64,000 nt of DNA from Syntrophobacteraceae bacterium (GTDB lineage Bacteria > Desulfobacterota > Syntrophobacteria > Syntrophobacterales > Syntrophobacteraceae). Within the stretch, counting starts at the first letter, position 1. Each line of letters starts with the position of its first letter. Both the position numbers and the translations under genes were made by a program. The notes beneath the pieces are model-generated. The model made no database searches. It was not told the origin of the DNA and was given only the letters and a program-made list of their open reading frames with translations. Below, one piece after another: positions 19,614 through 31,089 of this stretch. Where the stretch lies: assembly GCA_025453975.1 (NCBI GenBank), contig JALOPI010000012.1, positions 25,228-89,227 of the forward strand. Direction: 5' to 3'.

Positions 19614-20866
19614 TCACGCTCCAGGAGGCGAGGCGCTTCCTGACCCTGGGGCTTCCCGAGCCCGGTTCGGAGTGGGCTCCCCTGGATGAGGCCCTGGGGC
19701 GCGTTGTGGCATCGGACCTGGTGGCGCCTTGTCCTCTCCCGGCGGAATCCCGGTCCCGCCTGGATGGCTACGCCATTGCGAGTGGGGACACCCGCCACGC
19801 CTCCGAGGACCGGCCGGCCCGCTGCCGCCTGGCTCCGTGGAGTGTCACGGCGGGCCGGGCTCCCACGGAGGGGATCGAGGCCGGATGGTGCGCGAGGGTG
19901 ATGACCGGTGCGGTCATCCCCAGGGGGGCCGATGCCGTCGTGGCCCTGGAGCGGACCCGTACCGTCGGGGACCACCTGCTCATTGCGCACCCCGTGGAAC
20001 CTTTGAGCGGAGTGGTACGGGAAGGGAGCGATGCGCTCCAGGGGGAGGTCCTGGCGGTGGCGGGGGAGGTCCTCACTCCCACGAAGCTCGCCATGGTGGC
20101 GGCATACGGCTTCCACCGGCTGGAGGTCGCCAGGCAGCCGCGAGTGGCTCTCCTCTCCACGGGTGACGAGGTCCGTGAGCCGGGGGAGGCCCTTTCTGCC
20201 GGAGGTATCTACAGTAATCATCGCCACCTTCTCGGCTGGCTCACACGCCTGAACGGTGGGGTGGCGGTGCATCTCGGGGTTTCGGGAGACGACCCGGCTC
20301 GAATGGCCGAGAGCTTGGAGCGAGTGGATGCGGATGTTTACGTGACGACGGGCGGCACGGGGCGCGGCGACAGGGATTACGCTTCCGAGGTGTGGCGAGG
20401 GCTGGGGGTTCAAGAGGTCTTCAAGGGCGTGCTCGTGTCTCCGGGCAAGGGAGCCATGGCGGGTTTCCGAGATGGTCGGCTGTATCTGGCGCTCCCGGGA
20501 AGCCCGTGGGGGGGGCGGATCATCTTTGAGGAGCTGCTCCGGCCCTTTCTCTGGGGATTTCAGGGGCTTTCCCGCCGCTGGCCCCTGACCGTCAAGGCTC
20601 TGCTGGGGGAGCAGGTCACCCACGGGGGCGGCATCTGCCGGGTTGTGGCGGGAGTGCTGGACATGACCCAGCCGACGTTGTCGTTCCTGCCGCTCCATGG
20701 TAAGGGGGAAACGGTCCTCCAGGAGGCTCGCCGCAGCATTGCTTATATTCTTTTGGAGCCTCATGTGCTAGAAATGGCCGCCGGCAGTGAGGTGGATGCA
20801 CGGTTGTTCGATCTGCCCCTGCTGGCCGTGGCTCTCCTGGGATCTCCCCCAACGGCTGGGGACTGA
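19610..20866 (+). CDS. moeA: Molybdopterin molybdotransferase
   Basis: 'SRSRLDGYAIASGD', 'RVMTGAVIPRGADAVV', 'LLSTGDEV', 'YVTTGGTGRGDRDY', 'LPGSP'; GTGA overlap with mobA stop. Confidence 0.92.
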   Translation: MITLQEARRFLTLGLPEPGSEWAPLDEALGRVVASDLVAPCPLPAESRSRLDGYAIASGDTRHASEDRPARCRLAPWSVTAGRAPTEGIEAGWCARVMTGAVIPRGADAVVALERTRTVGDHLLIAHPVEPLSGVVREGSDALQGEVLAVAGEVLTPTKLAMVAAYGFHRLEVARQPRVALLSTGDEVREPGEALSAGGIYSNHRHLLGWLTRLNGGVAVHLGVSGDDPARMAESLERVDADVYVTTGGTGRGDRDYASEVWRGLGVQEVFKGVLVSPGKGAMAGFRDGRLYLALPGSPWGGRIIFEELLRPFLWGFQGLSRRWPLTVKALLGEQVTHGGGICRVVAGVLDMTQPTLSFLPLHGKGETVLQEARRSIAYILLEPHVLEMAAGSEVDARLFDLPLLAVALLGSPPTAGD

Positions 20867-20892
20867 ACGCTGGGATTGGAAAGAGGTTGCTT

Positions 20893-21534
20893 ATGCTCAA
20901 AGGGACTTCCCTTGAGGTCGGGTACTATCGACTCCTCGAGCGCCGTCTGGTGCCCTTTCTGGCAGTGACCGGAATCAAACCGGATCATCTGTCGGTTCTT
21001 GGCCTCCTCATCAGCCTGGTGGCCGGTTTCGCTTTTGCTTTCTATCCCCTCATCGGGGGGCTCCTCACGCTCGTCACTGGCCTTCTCGACACCCTGGACG
21101 GGAGTCTGGCGCGATCGACGGGGCAGAGCAGGAAGTTCGGGGCTTTTCTGGATTCCGTGCTGGACCGCTACACGGAGCTCGTCATCTACATCGGGGTGTG
21201 GTTCTATTTCTACCGCCAGGGAAGCACCTCTCCGGCCTTTTACCTGACATTCCTTCTCATCCTGTTCGGGTCGCTCATGGTGAGCTACACGAGAGCCCGC
21301 GCCGAAGGACTGGGCGAGCGATGCATGGGTGGGATTTTCCAGCGAGGGGAGCGGATCATCCTCATCGCGCTGGCAGGCATCTTCAATCCCCTGGTGAACC
21401 GTTTGATGGACTCCCATCCTGGGCATTGGATGAGCGACATTGTCCTCGTCGTCGTGCTGATGGTGCTTGCCGTGGGCACGAACCTGACGGCCATCTGGCG
21501 GTTCCTGAATGTGCTGCGAAACCTCAAGCCCTAG
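20893..21534 (+). CDS. CDP-alcohol phosphatidyltransferase family protein
   Basis: 'LLDTLDGSLARSTGQSRKFGAFLDSVLDRYTE' signature D-G-AR-G-D-D motif with multiple TM segments. Confidence 0.9.
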   Translation: MLKGTSLEVGYYRLLERRLVPFLAVTGIKPDHLSVLGLLISLVAGFAFAFYPLIGGLLTLVTGLLDTLDGSLARSTGQSRKFGAFLDSVLDRYTELVIYIGVWFYFYRQGSTSPAFYLTFLLILFGSLMVSYTRARAEGLGERCMGGIFQRGERIILIALAGIFNPLVNRLMDSHPGHWMSDIVLVVVLMVLAVGTNLTAIWRFLNVLRNLKP

Positions 21535-21702
21535 ATATTACAGATCAATCGGGAAAGATCCTCCCGGGAAGAGGAGCAGGGCTCCCCGTCCGGGCCATGG
21601 ACCCTCGGCAGGATGGAGCGGGGCTGGGCGAGTTGCATGGGCCCTCGCCGTGCAGCGGTGGCTTCGCTCTTTGTGAATGCTTCGGATTTCCATCAGGTCG
21701 GG

Positions 21703-22131
21703 TCACTGTAGGGGCACGTCGCTCTTTTTCAAAATGACGCGATCATCCTCCCGATAAATTTCGAATGAGTCCCCCACTTCGAATCCCAGCTGCTCGATGA
21801 GCAGGGCTTTATTGAGCGTCACGCTGCCGCTCTGACCGATCGTTCGGAAATTATTGGTCTTGATGACGATCTGCGGCTTTTGGGGAATCTGTTTCTCGCG
21901 CCTTCGCACCAGCGGCCGCTCGGCCACGTCGGGAGACGGTCTGCCGGGAGTCTGCTTGGAGAACCCGACCTGGGGAATCTCTCCCAGCTCCATGAGACCG
22001 CGAAGGTACAAATCCTGGACCTCACTCTTGAACTTGATGCCGAACAGTTTCTGCACGGATTCCAGAGATCGGCCGTTTCGGATTTCATTGACCACCAGCT
22101 TGGCGTCGATGTTCTTATACTCAACCTGCAT
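21703..22131 (-). CDS. AbrB/SpoVT-like putative transcriptional regulator
   Basis: C-terminal 'RTIGQSGSVTLNKALLIEQLGFEVGDSFEIYREDDRVILKK' resembles swapped-hairpin AbrB fold; N-terminal possible helical domain. Confidence 0.55.
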   Translation of the reverse strand: MQVEYKNIDAKLVVNEIRNGRSLESVQKLFGIKFKSEVQDLYLRGLMELGEIPQVGFSKQTPGRPSPDVAERPLVRRREKQIPQKPQIVIKTNNFRTIGQSGSVTLNKALLIEQLGFEVGDSFEIYREDDRVILKKSDVPLQ

Positions 22132-22661
22132 GGTATTTCCTTATTGAAGTGTTTTCAACCTGTTCCGTCTCGGTGATCGGATTCTGGGCAGGACAGGCGT
22201 TGGAACGCCATCATTCCGCTTTCCGGCAATCCATCGATGAGGCGACGCGGCGGACATGGATGCTCGGGAAGACACACGTGGGCCAGCCACGCGTGGGCGA
22301 AAAGCCTCGGAGGCGGCCCCGGCCCCGCCGGCTTCTCACTTGTCTGATCGCCTGGACCTCGAGCGACAATCCTTCGAACAAAGGGTTGAGCCGTGGAGCA
22401 CGCGGTATGCAAATCAGGACTCGTCAGATAGGACCCAGCGGTCGTACGAATCCCTGCCGAAAATTGTGCATCCGCATGCTCGATAACGGGACTTACCTGG
22501 TTCGGGGGTTGGAGCAACGCTCCATCGACGGGCAATAAACAGCCATAGCGTAATGAATCGCGCGAGGATTGTCAAGGCTGCGATTGACGGGATTCATGAC
22601 CTCCGATTGAGGTCCCGATTGAGTCGGGAACCCCCCGGGCTTTTCTGTTCAATATGTTGGA

Positions 22662-22746
22662 TATAATCATAAAGTGAAGTCCGTGGACGGCCATGGTCCA
22701 TGGAGGCCCGGGCAGAAGCCCCTCTCCTCCGCTTCGGGGAGAGGGG
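22662..22746 (+). ncRNA. Candidate small structured RNA downstream of a perfect TATAAT
   Basis: TATAAT at 22662-22667, no convincing ORF, 9-bp stem cccctctcc/ggagagggg at 22719-22746. Confidence 0.25.
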
Positions 22747-22785
22747 GAGCCGCGTCAGGCCGGAAGAGCTCCTCTTCCGACGATC

Positions 22786-23079
22786 TCAACAGCAGAGCGT
22801 TCGAACGCATCCGTCAGCTTTCGAACAGGCCAAGCGCCAGCCATGCCCCAGGTCCTCGGCGAAATCGCGGGCGCTGTTCTTCATGAGGTGACCGAGGGCA
22901 CGGGTCTTCTCATGGATGGGCAGGTCCGCATTGAGGGCGATCCAGTCAACGCCGTTCCTGTTGAAGCGAATGCCATTCCGGGTATCCAGTCCCCTGGCTT
23001 CGACGACCTTGAGATTTGACGCCCTTGCCAAATCCAGGAGAGTTGTGTAGTCGGTTCTCTGTAGTGAAGCATTTTCCAT
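22786..23079 (-). CDS. ImmA/IrrE-like protein lacking an intact HExxH motif
   Basis: RBS aaggag then ATG; 'GIRFNRNGVDWIALNADLPIHEKTRALGHLMKN' resembles ImmA/IrrE around the zinc site but with HExxH absent. Confidence 0.55.
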   Translation of the reverse strand: MENASLQRTDYTTLLDLARASNLKVVEARGLDTRNGIRFNRNGVDWIALNADLPIHEKTRALGHLMKNSARDFAEDLGHGWRLACSKADGCVRTLCC

Positions 23080-23408
23080 GTTGGCAGCTCCTTTTCAGGG
23101 TGTATTGGAGATCCGCCGGCTGCGCACTCCGGCTTTTCATCCCTTCAGCGAATTTAATCACCGCATTGCGGTTTTGCCGCTCCGGCAGACAGTTTCGGGG
23201 TGCGCCTCCACGGCGGGGCAGAAGGGGGCTTTGCGGGACGAGGGGGGGAGCGGTGGAGCCCTACGGCTCAGCCTGGTGAGCTTCCGTGAAGCGGTTCCAT
23301 GGTGACCTTGCTGGTCCATTCTGGCATGAGAATTGTCTAAAGAGGTTCTGGCAATGGGATCATGATTGCGGGCAGCTGGTGTCTAACAGAGTGGAGGGTT
23401 CCTTTTTC

Positions 23409-25511
<2,103 letters not shown>

Positions 25512-25672
25512 GGGTCAGAACCTTCGCTTCCGCAAGCCGTGGGTGCAATGAGCCTTTCGCCCCTGAAAATCGCTGCGGCAGCATCGATCAGCAGGCAAGA
25601 ACCGTAGGATTAGAGCATTTCAAACACATCGAGCATGAGCACCGTCGGCCGTGCCGATGGGAAGGAGAGGCC

Positions 25673-26425
25673 ATGCGCGTGGCTCGAGCGATCATTTCCT
25701 CGGACTGGAACGAATGTCTGGCCCCCTGCGGCCCGTTCGACTTCATCTCCTTCACCCATCCAGGGCTCCGTGACCGCCTGGAGATCATCTTCCGCCAGTA
25801 CACCACGGGAGGGATGACGCTGGGCACGGCGGTCCAGGCACTGCGGGCATCGCTTCCCGGGCCCTTGACGGTGGAGCAGATGGACGCATACCTGGACGCC
25901 TCTTTCGCGACTTACCCGGGATTGCCGGAATGGATCGAATGGTGTCTTTCCCGCGACATCCTGTTCATGATCAATACCACCGGCATGGTGGGGTATTTCC
26001 AGCGCATTTTCGCCAGGGGGCTCCTGCCCGTGGTTCCCGTTCTGTCAGCTCATCCCATGATTCGCTTCCGTGACCTGCCGACGGATCCCATATGGATCCT
26101 GGACCTCCTCGAAATCCAGGACAAGCCAAGGAATACGGAGGCGGCCCTGAGTGCTTTCGGGGTTGCACCCAGCAAGGTCGTCGTCATGGGGGACAGCGGG
26201 GGGGACGGCCCCCATTTCGAGTGGGGTGCCAGGGTCGGGGCGGTCCTGGTGGGCAGCAGGACCAAACCCTCCCTGGCCGCTTTCTGCGCTGAGCGCGGGA
26301 TCACCATCGACGTCCAGATCGGCGACGCGGGGCAAGGAGATGCGGTGGGGGCGGACAGGCGAATACTGCCCGGGGAAAGCTTCCTGGAGCTGGTCCCCGT
26401 CATCGAGCAGCTTTTGAAGCCCTGA
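25673..26425 (+). CDS. HAD-superfamily-like protein
   Basis: 'IISSDWNECLAPCG' degenerate motif I and 'KVVVMGDSGGDGPHFEWGARVGAVLVG' motif IV. Confidence 0.65.
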   Translation: MRVARAIISSDWNECLAPCGPFDFISFTHPGLRDRLEIIFRQYTTGGMTLGTAVQALRASLPGPLTVEQMDAYLDASFATYPGLPEWIEWCLSRDILFMINTTGMVGYFQRIFARGLLPVVPVLSAHPMIRFRDLPTDPIWILDLLEIQDKPRNTEAALSAFGVAPSKVVVMGDSGGDGPHFEWGARVGAVLVGSRTKPSLAAFCAERGITIDVQIGDAGQGDAVGADRRILPGESFLELVPVIEQLLKP

Positions 26426-26544
26426 AGGCTTCATCTCTTTCAAGAGGCGGCCTTCGGGTCGCGTCTCCCTGTCCCTCCCCCCTCCGTGTCCTTCCTTCAA
26501 CCGGTCGAAGCCATTGCCCGCATCGCAGGGGTGGGGCGTGACGG

Positions 26545-27363
26545 TCACTCCCCGGCCTCGACAAACCAGTCGATGAGCCGTCGGGCAATGCTGATCTTCT
26601 CTGGGATCCAGGGAAGACCGTCCCGTTTGAACCAGCCGGCGTCGGCGATCTCGGTAGGGTCGGGGCGGATGTCGCCCCCGGCGTGCTCGGCCGTGAAGGC
26701 CACCATGAGCGAGTGGGGAAACGGCCACGACTGGCTTCCGAAGTAACGGATGTTCCGAACCTCGATGCCCACCTCCTCCCGGACTTCCCGGGCCACACAC
26801 TCCTCCAGGGTCTCCCCTGGCTCCACGTAACCCGCCAGGACACTGTAAAAGCCCTGGGGAAAGCGCTGGGCCCGGGCCAGGAGCAGCTCGTCCCCTCGGG
26901 TCACGGCGACGATGACGGCCGGGGAGAGGCGCGGAAAGCTGGCCAGGCCGCAGCTGGGACAGGTTCTGGCCCGCTCGTCTTCCATGCTCAGGGTGGAGAT
27001 TCCGCACTGACCGCAGTACTGGTGGGTCCGGTCCCAGAAAACGATCTGTTTGGCGCGGACGGCGACGCTGTAAAGATCGTCCTCCAGCACCCCGAAGAGC
27101 CTTCTCAGCCCTTGGAACGTCCACCCTTCGGGAGGCACTGTGTCGTCGGGCAGCTCGGCCGAAAAGCAGGGCCTCTGATCCAGCCAGCCCAGAAACTGGG
27201 TGCGGACGGGGTGAAGCCCGAAAGCTTCCAATCCATCCGTCAGGAGGGGAACCGTCGCTGACGAAGGGGCCAGCCGCGCGAGTAATCTTTCGCCGGAAAA
27301 GGCAAGCCACCAGGCAGGACCGCCGGGCTCGCGCCGGGGGGCTACCGCGGGCAGGAATGACAT
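26545..27363 (-). CDS. nudC: NAD(+)/NADH pyrophosphatase (Nudix)
   Basis: Zinc ribbon 'CGQCG...CPSCG'; Nudix box 'GYVEPGETLEECVAREVREEVGI'; 'SQSWPFPHSLM' NudC signature. Confidence 0.94.
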   Translation of the reverse strand: MSFLPAVAPRREPGGPAWWLAFSGERLLARLAPSSATVPLLTDGLEAFGLHPVRTQFLGWLDQRPCFSAELPDDTVPPEGWTFQGLRRLFGVLEDDLYSVAVRAKQIVFWDRTHQYCGQCGISTLSMEDERARTCPSCGLASFPRLSPAVIVAVTRGDELLLARAQRFPQGFYSVLAGYVEPGETLEECVAREVREEVGIEVRNIRYFGSQSWPFPHSLMVAFTAEHAGGDIRPDPTEIADAGWFKRDGLPWIPEKISIARRLIDWFVEAGE

Positions 27364-27776
27364 GGAGACAGTGTCCTTTCTCTGCGTCTGAAGTATTGAG
27401 CATTTAAGAGCTCGTTCCTCAATAACCCAGGATGGGATTTCATGGTAGTCCGATGGACGCTTCGCCGGGTGCTCGGGCATGGGCTACTGCCTCCATTCCT
27501 CTCAAACGGGGTTTTGTACCTAGGTAAACATGATTAGTTGTGCTCATTGACCCGTGAGCTTCCCTTGAGTAGCTTCATTTCTGAGGGAAGGGGTGAACGG
27601 TGAGGGTGAGCCTGCCTTCGGGGGGATGGGATGCAGGCTTTGGGATTCTGGATGGGGGAGGATGAAAGGAGGCGGCGGGTGATGAAAGATACTGGCATGC
27701 CGAGTCCAAGATAGCCTGACAGGGAAGCCCAAGCGTAAAGAAAAAAATAGACCTCTCATTCTCAAGGGGTGTGGAC

Positions 27777-29342
27777 ATGACGACTACGAAAACAAGATTA
27801 TCGATGTTGATGGTGATGGCGGCACTGGCCGTTGTGATGGGTTTTTCACAACCGGGCCACGCGACTTTAACGGCGGTCGGGCCTGTGAACCCGGCCAACG
27901 GATATCCCCAGTTCTACACGGACAACGCGGGGCTCAGCCTGGCGCCTTGTCTGGATGTTTTTGACGTCAACGCGGTGGCGGCGGGGTGCGTCCCCTTCGA
28001 TGCGGAGCCCACTTTCAACCCATTGAATCCGGTGGTGTTTCCGACGAACTTCCCGTCGGAGTTCTTCTACTGGATCGCCGAGCCTGACTTTGGGGCTGCC
28101 ACCAATCTGTTCGCTCGATTCGCCTTGGAGGGTGCTTTCGCCAACGAGGTGCCCGCGGCCAACGACCAGATCGTGTTCGCTCGCAAGCGCTTCCGCATCG
28201 AGGGCTTCACTCCCGGTGCCACGATCACCATCACCCATCCGTTCGGCACCGATATCATTCTCGATGGCAACGCTGACCAGGATGGCGATGGACTCGTCAA
28301 CGGCATCATCAATGTCACCATCGATGAGCCAGCAGGCATTCCCCTGGATTTCGCCGGTGTGCTGGCCAGTAATCTGATCGGTCCCCGCCTCTTCGTGGGC
28401 AATCCGCTGCCCGCCGCTCTTCCCGGCTACATCGGTGACTTCGCGGCCTCGCAGCTGGTTACGGGCGGGCCGGTTCGGAACAACATCACCATATCCGGAG
28501 GCGGACTCAATGCGACGACGGCCCTATGGTTCGTGGCGGGCAAGATCTTTGCCAACGCTCCAGGAGCCGTCTCCATCGACCGCGCCACTTACAGCGCCAG
28601 CGGCACGGCCATCAACCTGGATGTCTTCGCCACCTCGACGGTAGGTGCGGCGGTCACCGTGGTGGGTACTCCCGTTCCCACCCCGGCGGTTCCTCTGCTG
28701 GAAGGCGCTCTTGGGAAATTCTTCATCAGCACGCCGGTGGCCTCGGTGCCGACAGCCATCACGGTTTCCGCCACTCCGGCGGGCGGTGGCGCGGCCTCCC
28801 TGGTGGGTGCGTCACCCATTCCCGACCTCGTGGTGATCAGCCGGGTCGAATACAGTACGTCGACGAGGGTGCTCAGCATCAACGCGGCTTCGAGCGACCA
28901 GAGGACCCCTGGACCCAGCCTCACGGCGGTGGGCTTTGGAGCCCTCACCGGGGGCGTGGGAACCTTTCCTCTGCCCCCTGGCGCCATCCCTCCGGCGACG
29001 GTAACGGTCAATTCCAGCGCCGGCGGATCCCACACTCAGGATGTGAACATCGTGGCGGGTGGAGTCCCGGCTCCCAATCCTCCCGCGGGTGACACGGTCA
29101 CCGTCACACAGGCGGTCTTCAACTCTCGCCTGGCTGCCTGGACTTTGGCCGGAAGGGCGGGTGCCCGCGCGAGGGTGACCGTCTCCTTGAACGGTGTCAC
29201 GGTGGGTCAGGCCACCGCTGGAGCGACGGGCATATGGCGGCTGGTGGTACGCAACTCTCCCGTTATCCCCGGTGTGGGCGCTTCCGTGAGTGCCATCTCG
29301 AGTCTGGGCGGCTCCGCTTCCCGAGCCGTCACGATCCGGTAA
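27777..29342 (+). CDS. Secreted protein with about three repeated ~88-aa beta domains
   Basis: Signal peptide; repeats starting VSIDRATY / VVISRVEY / VTVTQAVF at about 28569, 28830, 29097. Confidence 0.7.
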   Translation: MTTTKTRLSMLMVMAALAVVMGFSQPGHATLTAVGPVNPANGYPQFYTDNAGLSLAPCLDVFDVNAVAAGCVPFDAEPTFNPLNPVVFPTNFPSEFFYWIAEPDFGAATNLFARFALEGAFANEVPAANDQIVFARKRFRIEGFTPGATITITHPFGTDIILDGNADQDGDGLVNGIINVTIDEPAGIPLDFAGVLASNLIGPRLFVGNPLPAALPGYIGDFAASQLVTGGPVRNNITISGGGLNATTALWFVAGKIFANAPGAVSIDRATYSASGTAINLDVFATSTVGAAVTVVGTPVPTPAVPLLEGALGKFFISTPVASVPTAITVSATPAGGGAASLVGASPIPDLVVISRVEYSTSTRVLSINAASSDQRTPGPSLTAVGFGALTGGVGTFPLPPGAIPPATVTVNSSAGGSHTQDVNIVAGGVPAPNPPAGDTVTVTQAVFNSRLAAWTLAGRAGARARVTVSLNGVTVGQATAGATGIWRLVVRNSPVIPGVGASVSAISSLGGSASRAVTIR

Positions 29343-29380
29343 GGATGCAGTCCTTCCGGAAGCCACTCCGCGTTAACCTC

Positions 29381-29417
29381 CAGGCACGGTCGGGAAATCC
29401 CCCGGCCGTGCCTGTTT
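29381..29417 (+). terminator. Rho-independent terminator-like hairpin
   Basis: aggcacggtcggg / ccccggccgtgcct stem (one G-U), then gttt. Confidence 0.65.
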
Positions 29418-29511
29418 CATGCCGGTCGGGTGCTTTCCATTGATTTTGGGCCTGCGAGGCATTATAGGGTGCTGAACAACTCAACCGATACAGAGGGAGG
29501 CTTGGAAACCT

Positions 29512-29733
29512 ATGCGTGAAGAAGTGGAAAAGGCCTTGGCGAAGATTCGACCGATGCTGGAGCGTGACGGCGGCAGCGTAGAGCTTGTGGACGTGGACGG
29601 AACGACGGTCAAGGTGCGCCTGACGGGGGCGTGCAAAGGCTGCCCCATGAGCCAGATGACCCTCAAGGCGGGCATCGAGCGCATCGTCAAACAGGACGTC
29701 CCCGAAGTGACGGAAGTGGTGGCCGTGATGTGA
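29512..29733 (+). CDS. NifU-like C-terminal domain iron-sulfur scaffold protein
   Basis: 73 aa 'VEKALAKIRPMLERDGGSVELVDVDGTTVKVRLTGACKGCPMSQMTLKAGIER'. Confidence 0.92.
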   Translation: MREEVEKALAKIRPMLERDGGSVELVDVDGTTVKVRLTGACKGCPMSQMTLKAGIERIVKQDVPEVTEVVAVM

Positions 29734-29851
29734 GCGGTCGCAAGCCTTGACGGTGGTTGAAGGCATTTTCGTCCGTGGCGGACTCCTCGGGCTCTCGGAT
29801 GTGCGGCCGGGCTCGAGAGCCGTCGCCGGAAAGCGCGGCGCGGCCTGAAGC

Positions 29852-30325
29852 TCAACGATGATAGGGCTCGCCCTTGAGGATGGTGAAGGCCCGGTAGAGC
29901 TGCTCCACCAGAATCAGGCGGGTGAGGTCGTGAGGAAAAGTCATCCTGGACAGGGCCAGGGTACGGTTGGCCCGCTCCAGGATTTTTTTTGAGTGTCCCA
30001 CCGGCCCCCCGATGGCCATCCACACTTCCGGGCTGCCATCTCTTTTCAGCTGCTCCAGGTAAGCCGCCAGCCCTTCCGAATCGAGCTGGGCCCCATGACG
30101 GTCCAGGGCGACGAGCACATCCCGGCTCCCCACCAGTTTGAGGATTCTCTCCCCCTCGCGATCCATGACTGTCTTCTCCCGGCTTCTTTCCGCAATCTTT
30201 TCGGCCCTGACCAGGTGGACTTCCACCGAGGCGTAGTGGCGCAGCCGATCCAGGTAGCGCTGGATGGCCTGGTCCATTTCCGGAAAAGCGGTTTTGCCGA
30301 CAAAGACGAGATGGAGATGAATCAT
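29852..30325 (-). CDS. rlmH: 23S rRNA (pseudouridine1915-N3)-methyltransferase RlmH
   Basis: 'LVALDRHGAQLDSEGLAAYLEQL', 'FVIGGP'-like 'MAIGGPVGHSKKIL', 'LTRLILVEQLYRAFTILKGEPYHR'. Confidence 0.94.
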   Translation of the reverse strand: MIHLHLVFVGKTAFPEMDQAIQRYLDRLRHYASVEVHLVRAEKIAERSREKTVMDREGERILKLVGSRDVLVALDRHGAQLDSEGLAAYLEQLKRDGSPEVWMAIGGPVGHSKKILERANRTLALSRMTFPHDLTRLILVEQLYRAFTILKGEPYHR

Positions 30326-31089
30326 GGGGAGTCGACCCGAGCCGGGGACCGATGGCGGATGGCCGCCAGGAGGAACTCGCGGTTTCCCTTGGGGCCCAGG
30401 ATGGGGGAGGGAGTGACGCCGAGAACCACGCAGCCGAGGGATTCGGCGAGGTCGACGGCGGCGCGGCACACCTCGTCGTGGACCGCCGGGTCGCGAACCA
30501 CGCCCCCCTTGCCCACATGAAGCCGCCCGGCCTCGAACTGGGGCTTCACGAGGGCTACCAGGGTGGCTCCGTCGGCGAGGAAAGGCACGGCGGCTGGCAA
30601 AACGAGCCTGAGGGAGATGAAGGATGTGTCCACGGTGGCCACCTGGATGGGCTCGGGAATCCGGTCGGCCGGCAGGGAGCGAATATTCTGACGCTCGATG
30701 ACCACCACCCTCGGATCCTGCCTCAGGCTCCAGGCCAGCTGACCGTAGCCCACATCGACGGCGTAAACCCGAGCCGCGCCCCGCTGCAGCAGGCAGTCCG
30801 TGAACCCTCCCGTGGAAGCCCCCACGTCCATGGCCACACGACCTTCCACGGAGATGGCGAATGCTTCCAGGGCGTGCTCGAGCTTCAGGCCGCCCCGGCT
30901 CACATAGGGAAGATCCGCACCGGTGAGGGTGATGGCGCCCCCGGAGGACACCAGCCGCCCGGCCTTGGTGATCTTCTCCCCGTCCACCAGGACCTTGCCC
31001 GCCAGGATGAGCGCCTGGGCCCGCTCGCGGCTAGGCGCCAATCCCAGGTCAACAAGCAGCTTGTCCAATCGCGCGGAGGTGCTGGCCAT
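30322..31089 (-). CDS. tlyA: TlyA family RNA methyltransferase (S4 + FtsJ-like)
   Basis: '[31 protein letters not shown]', '[13 protein letters not shown]', '[20 protein letters not shown]', '[11 protein letters not shown]'. Confidence 0.95.
   Translation of the reverse strand: MASTSARLDKLLVDLGLAPSRERAQALILAGKVLVDGEKITKAGRLVSSGGAITLTGADLPYVSRGGLKLEHALEAFAISVEGRVAMDVGASTGGFTDCLLQRGAARVYAVDVGYGQLAWSLRQDPRVVVIERQNIRSLPADRIPEPIQVATVDTSFISLRLVLPAAVPFLADGATLVALVKPQFEAGRLHVGKGGVVRDPAVHDEVCRAAVDLAESLGCVVLGVTPSPILGPKGNREFLLAAIRHRSPARVDSP

Noticed and set aside
22256-22540. Several small ORFs in the 22.1-22.6 kb gap
   Set aside because: No RBS, no motif, biased composition; likely noncoding
23321-23337. 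Possible sigma54 site tggcatgagaattgtc upstream of glgX
   Set aside because: The invariant -12 GC is GT, so the match is too weak
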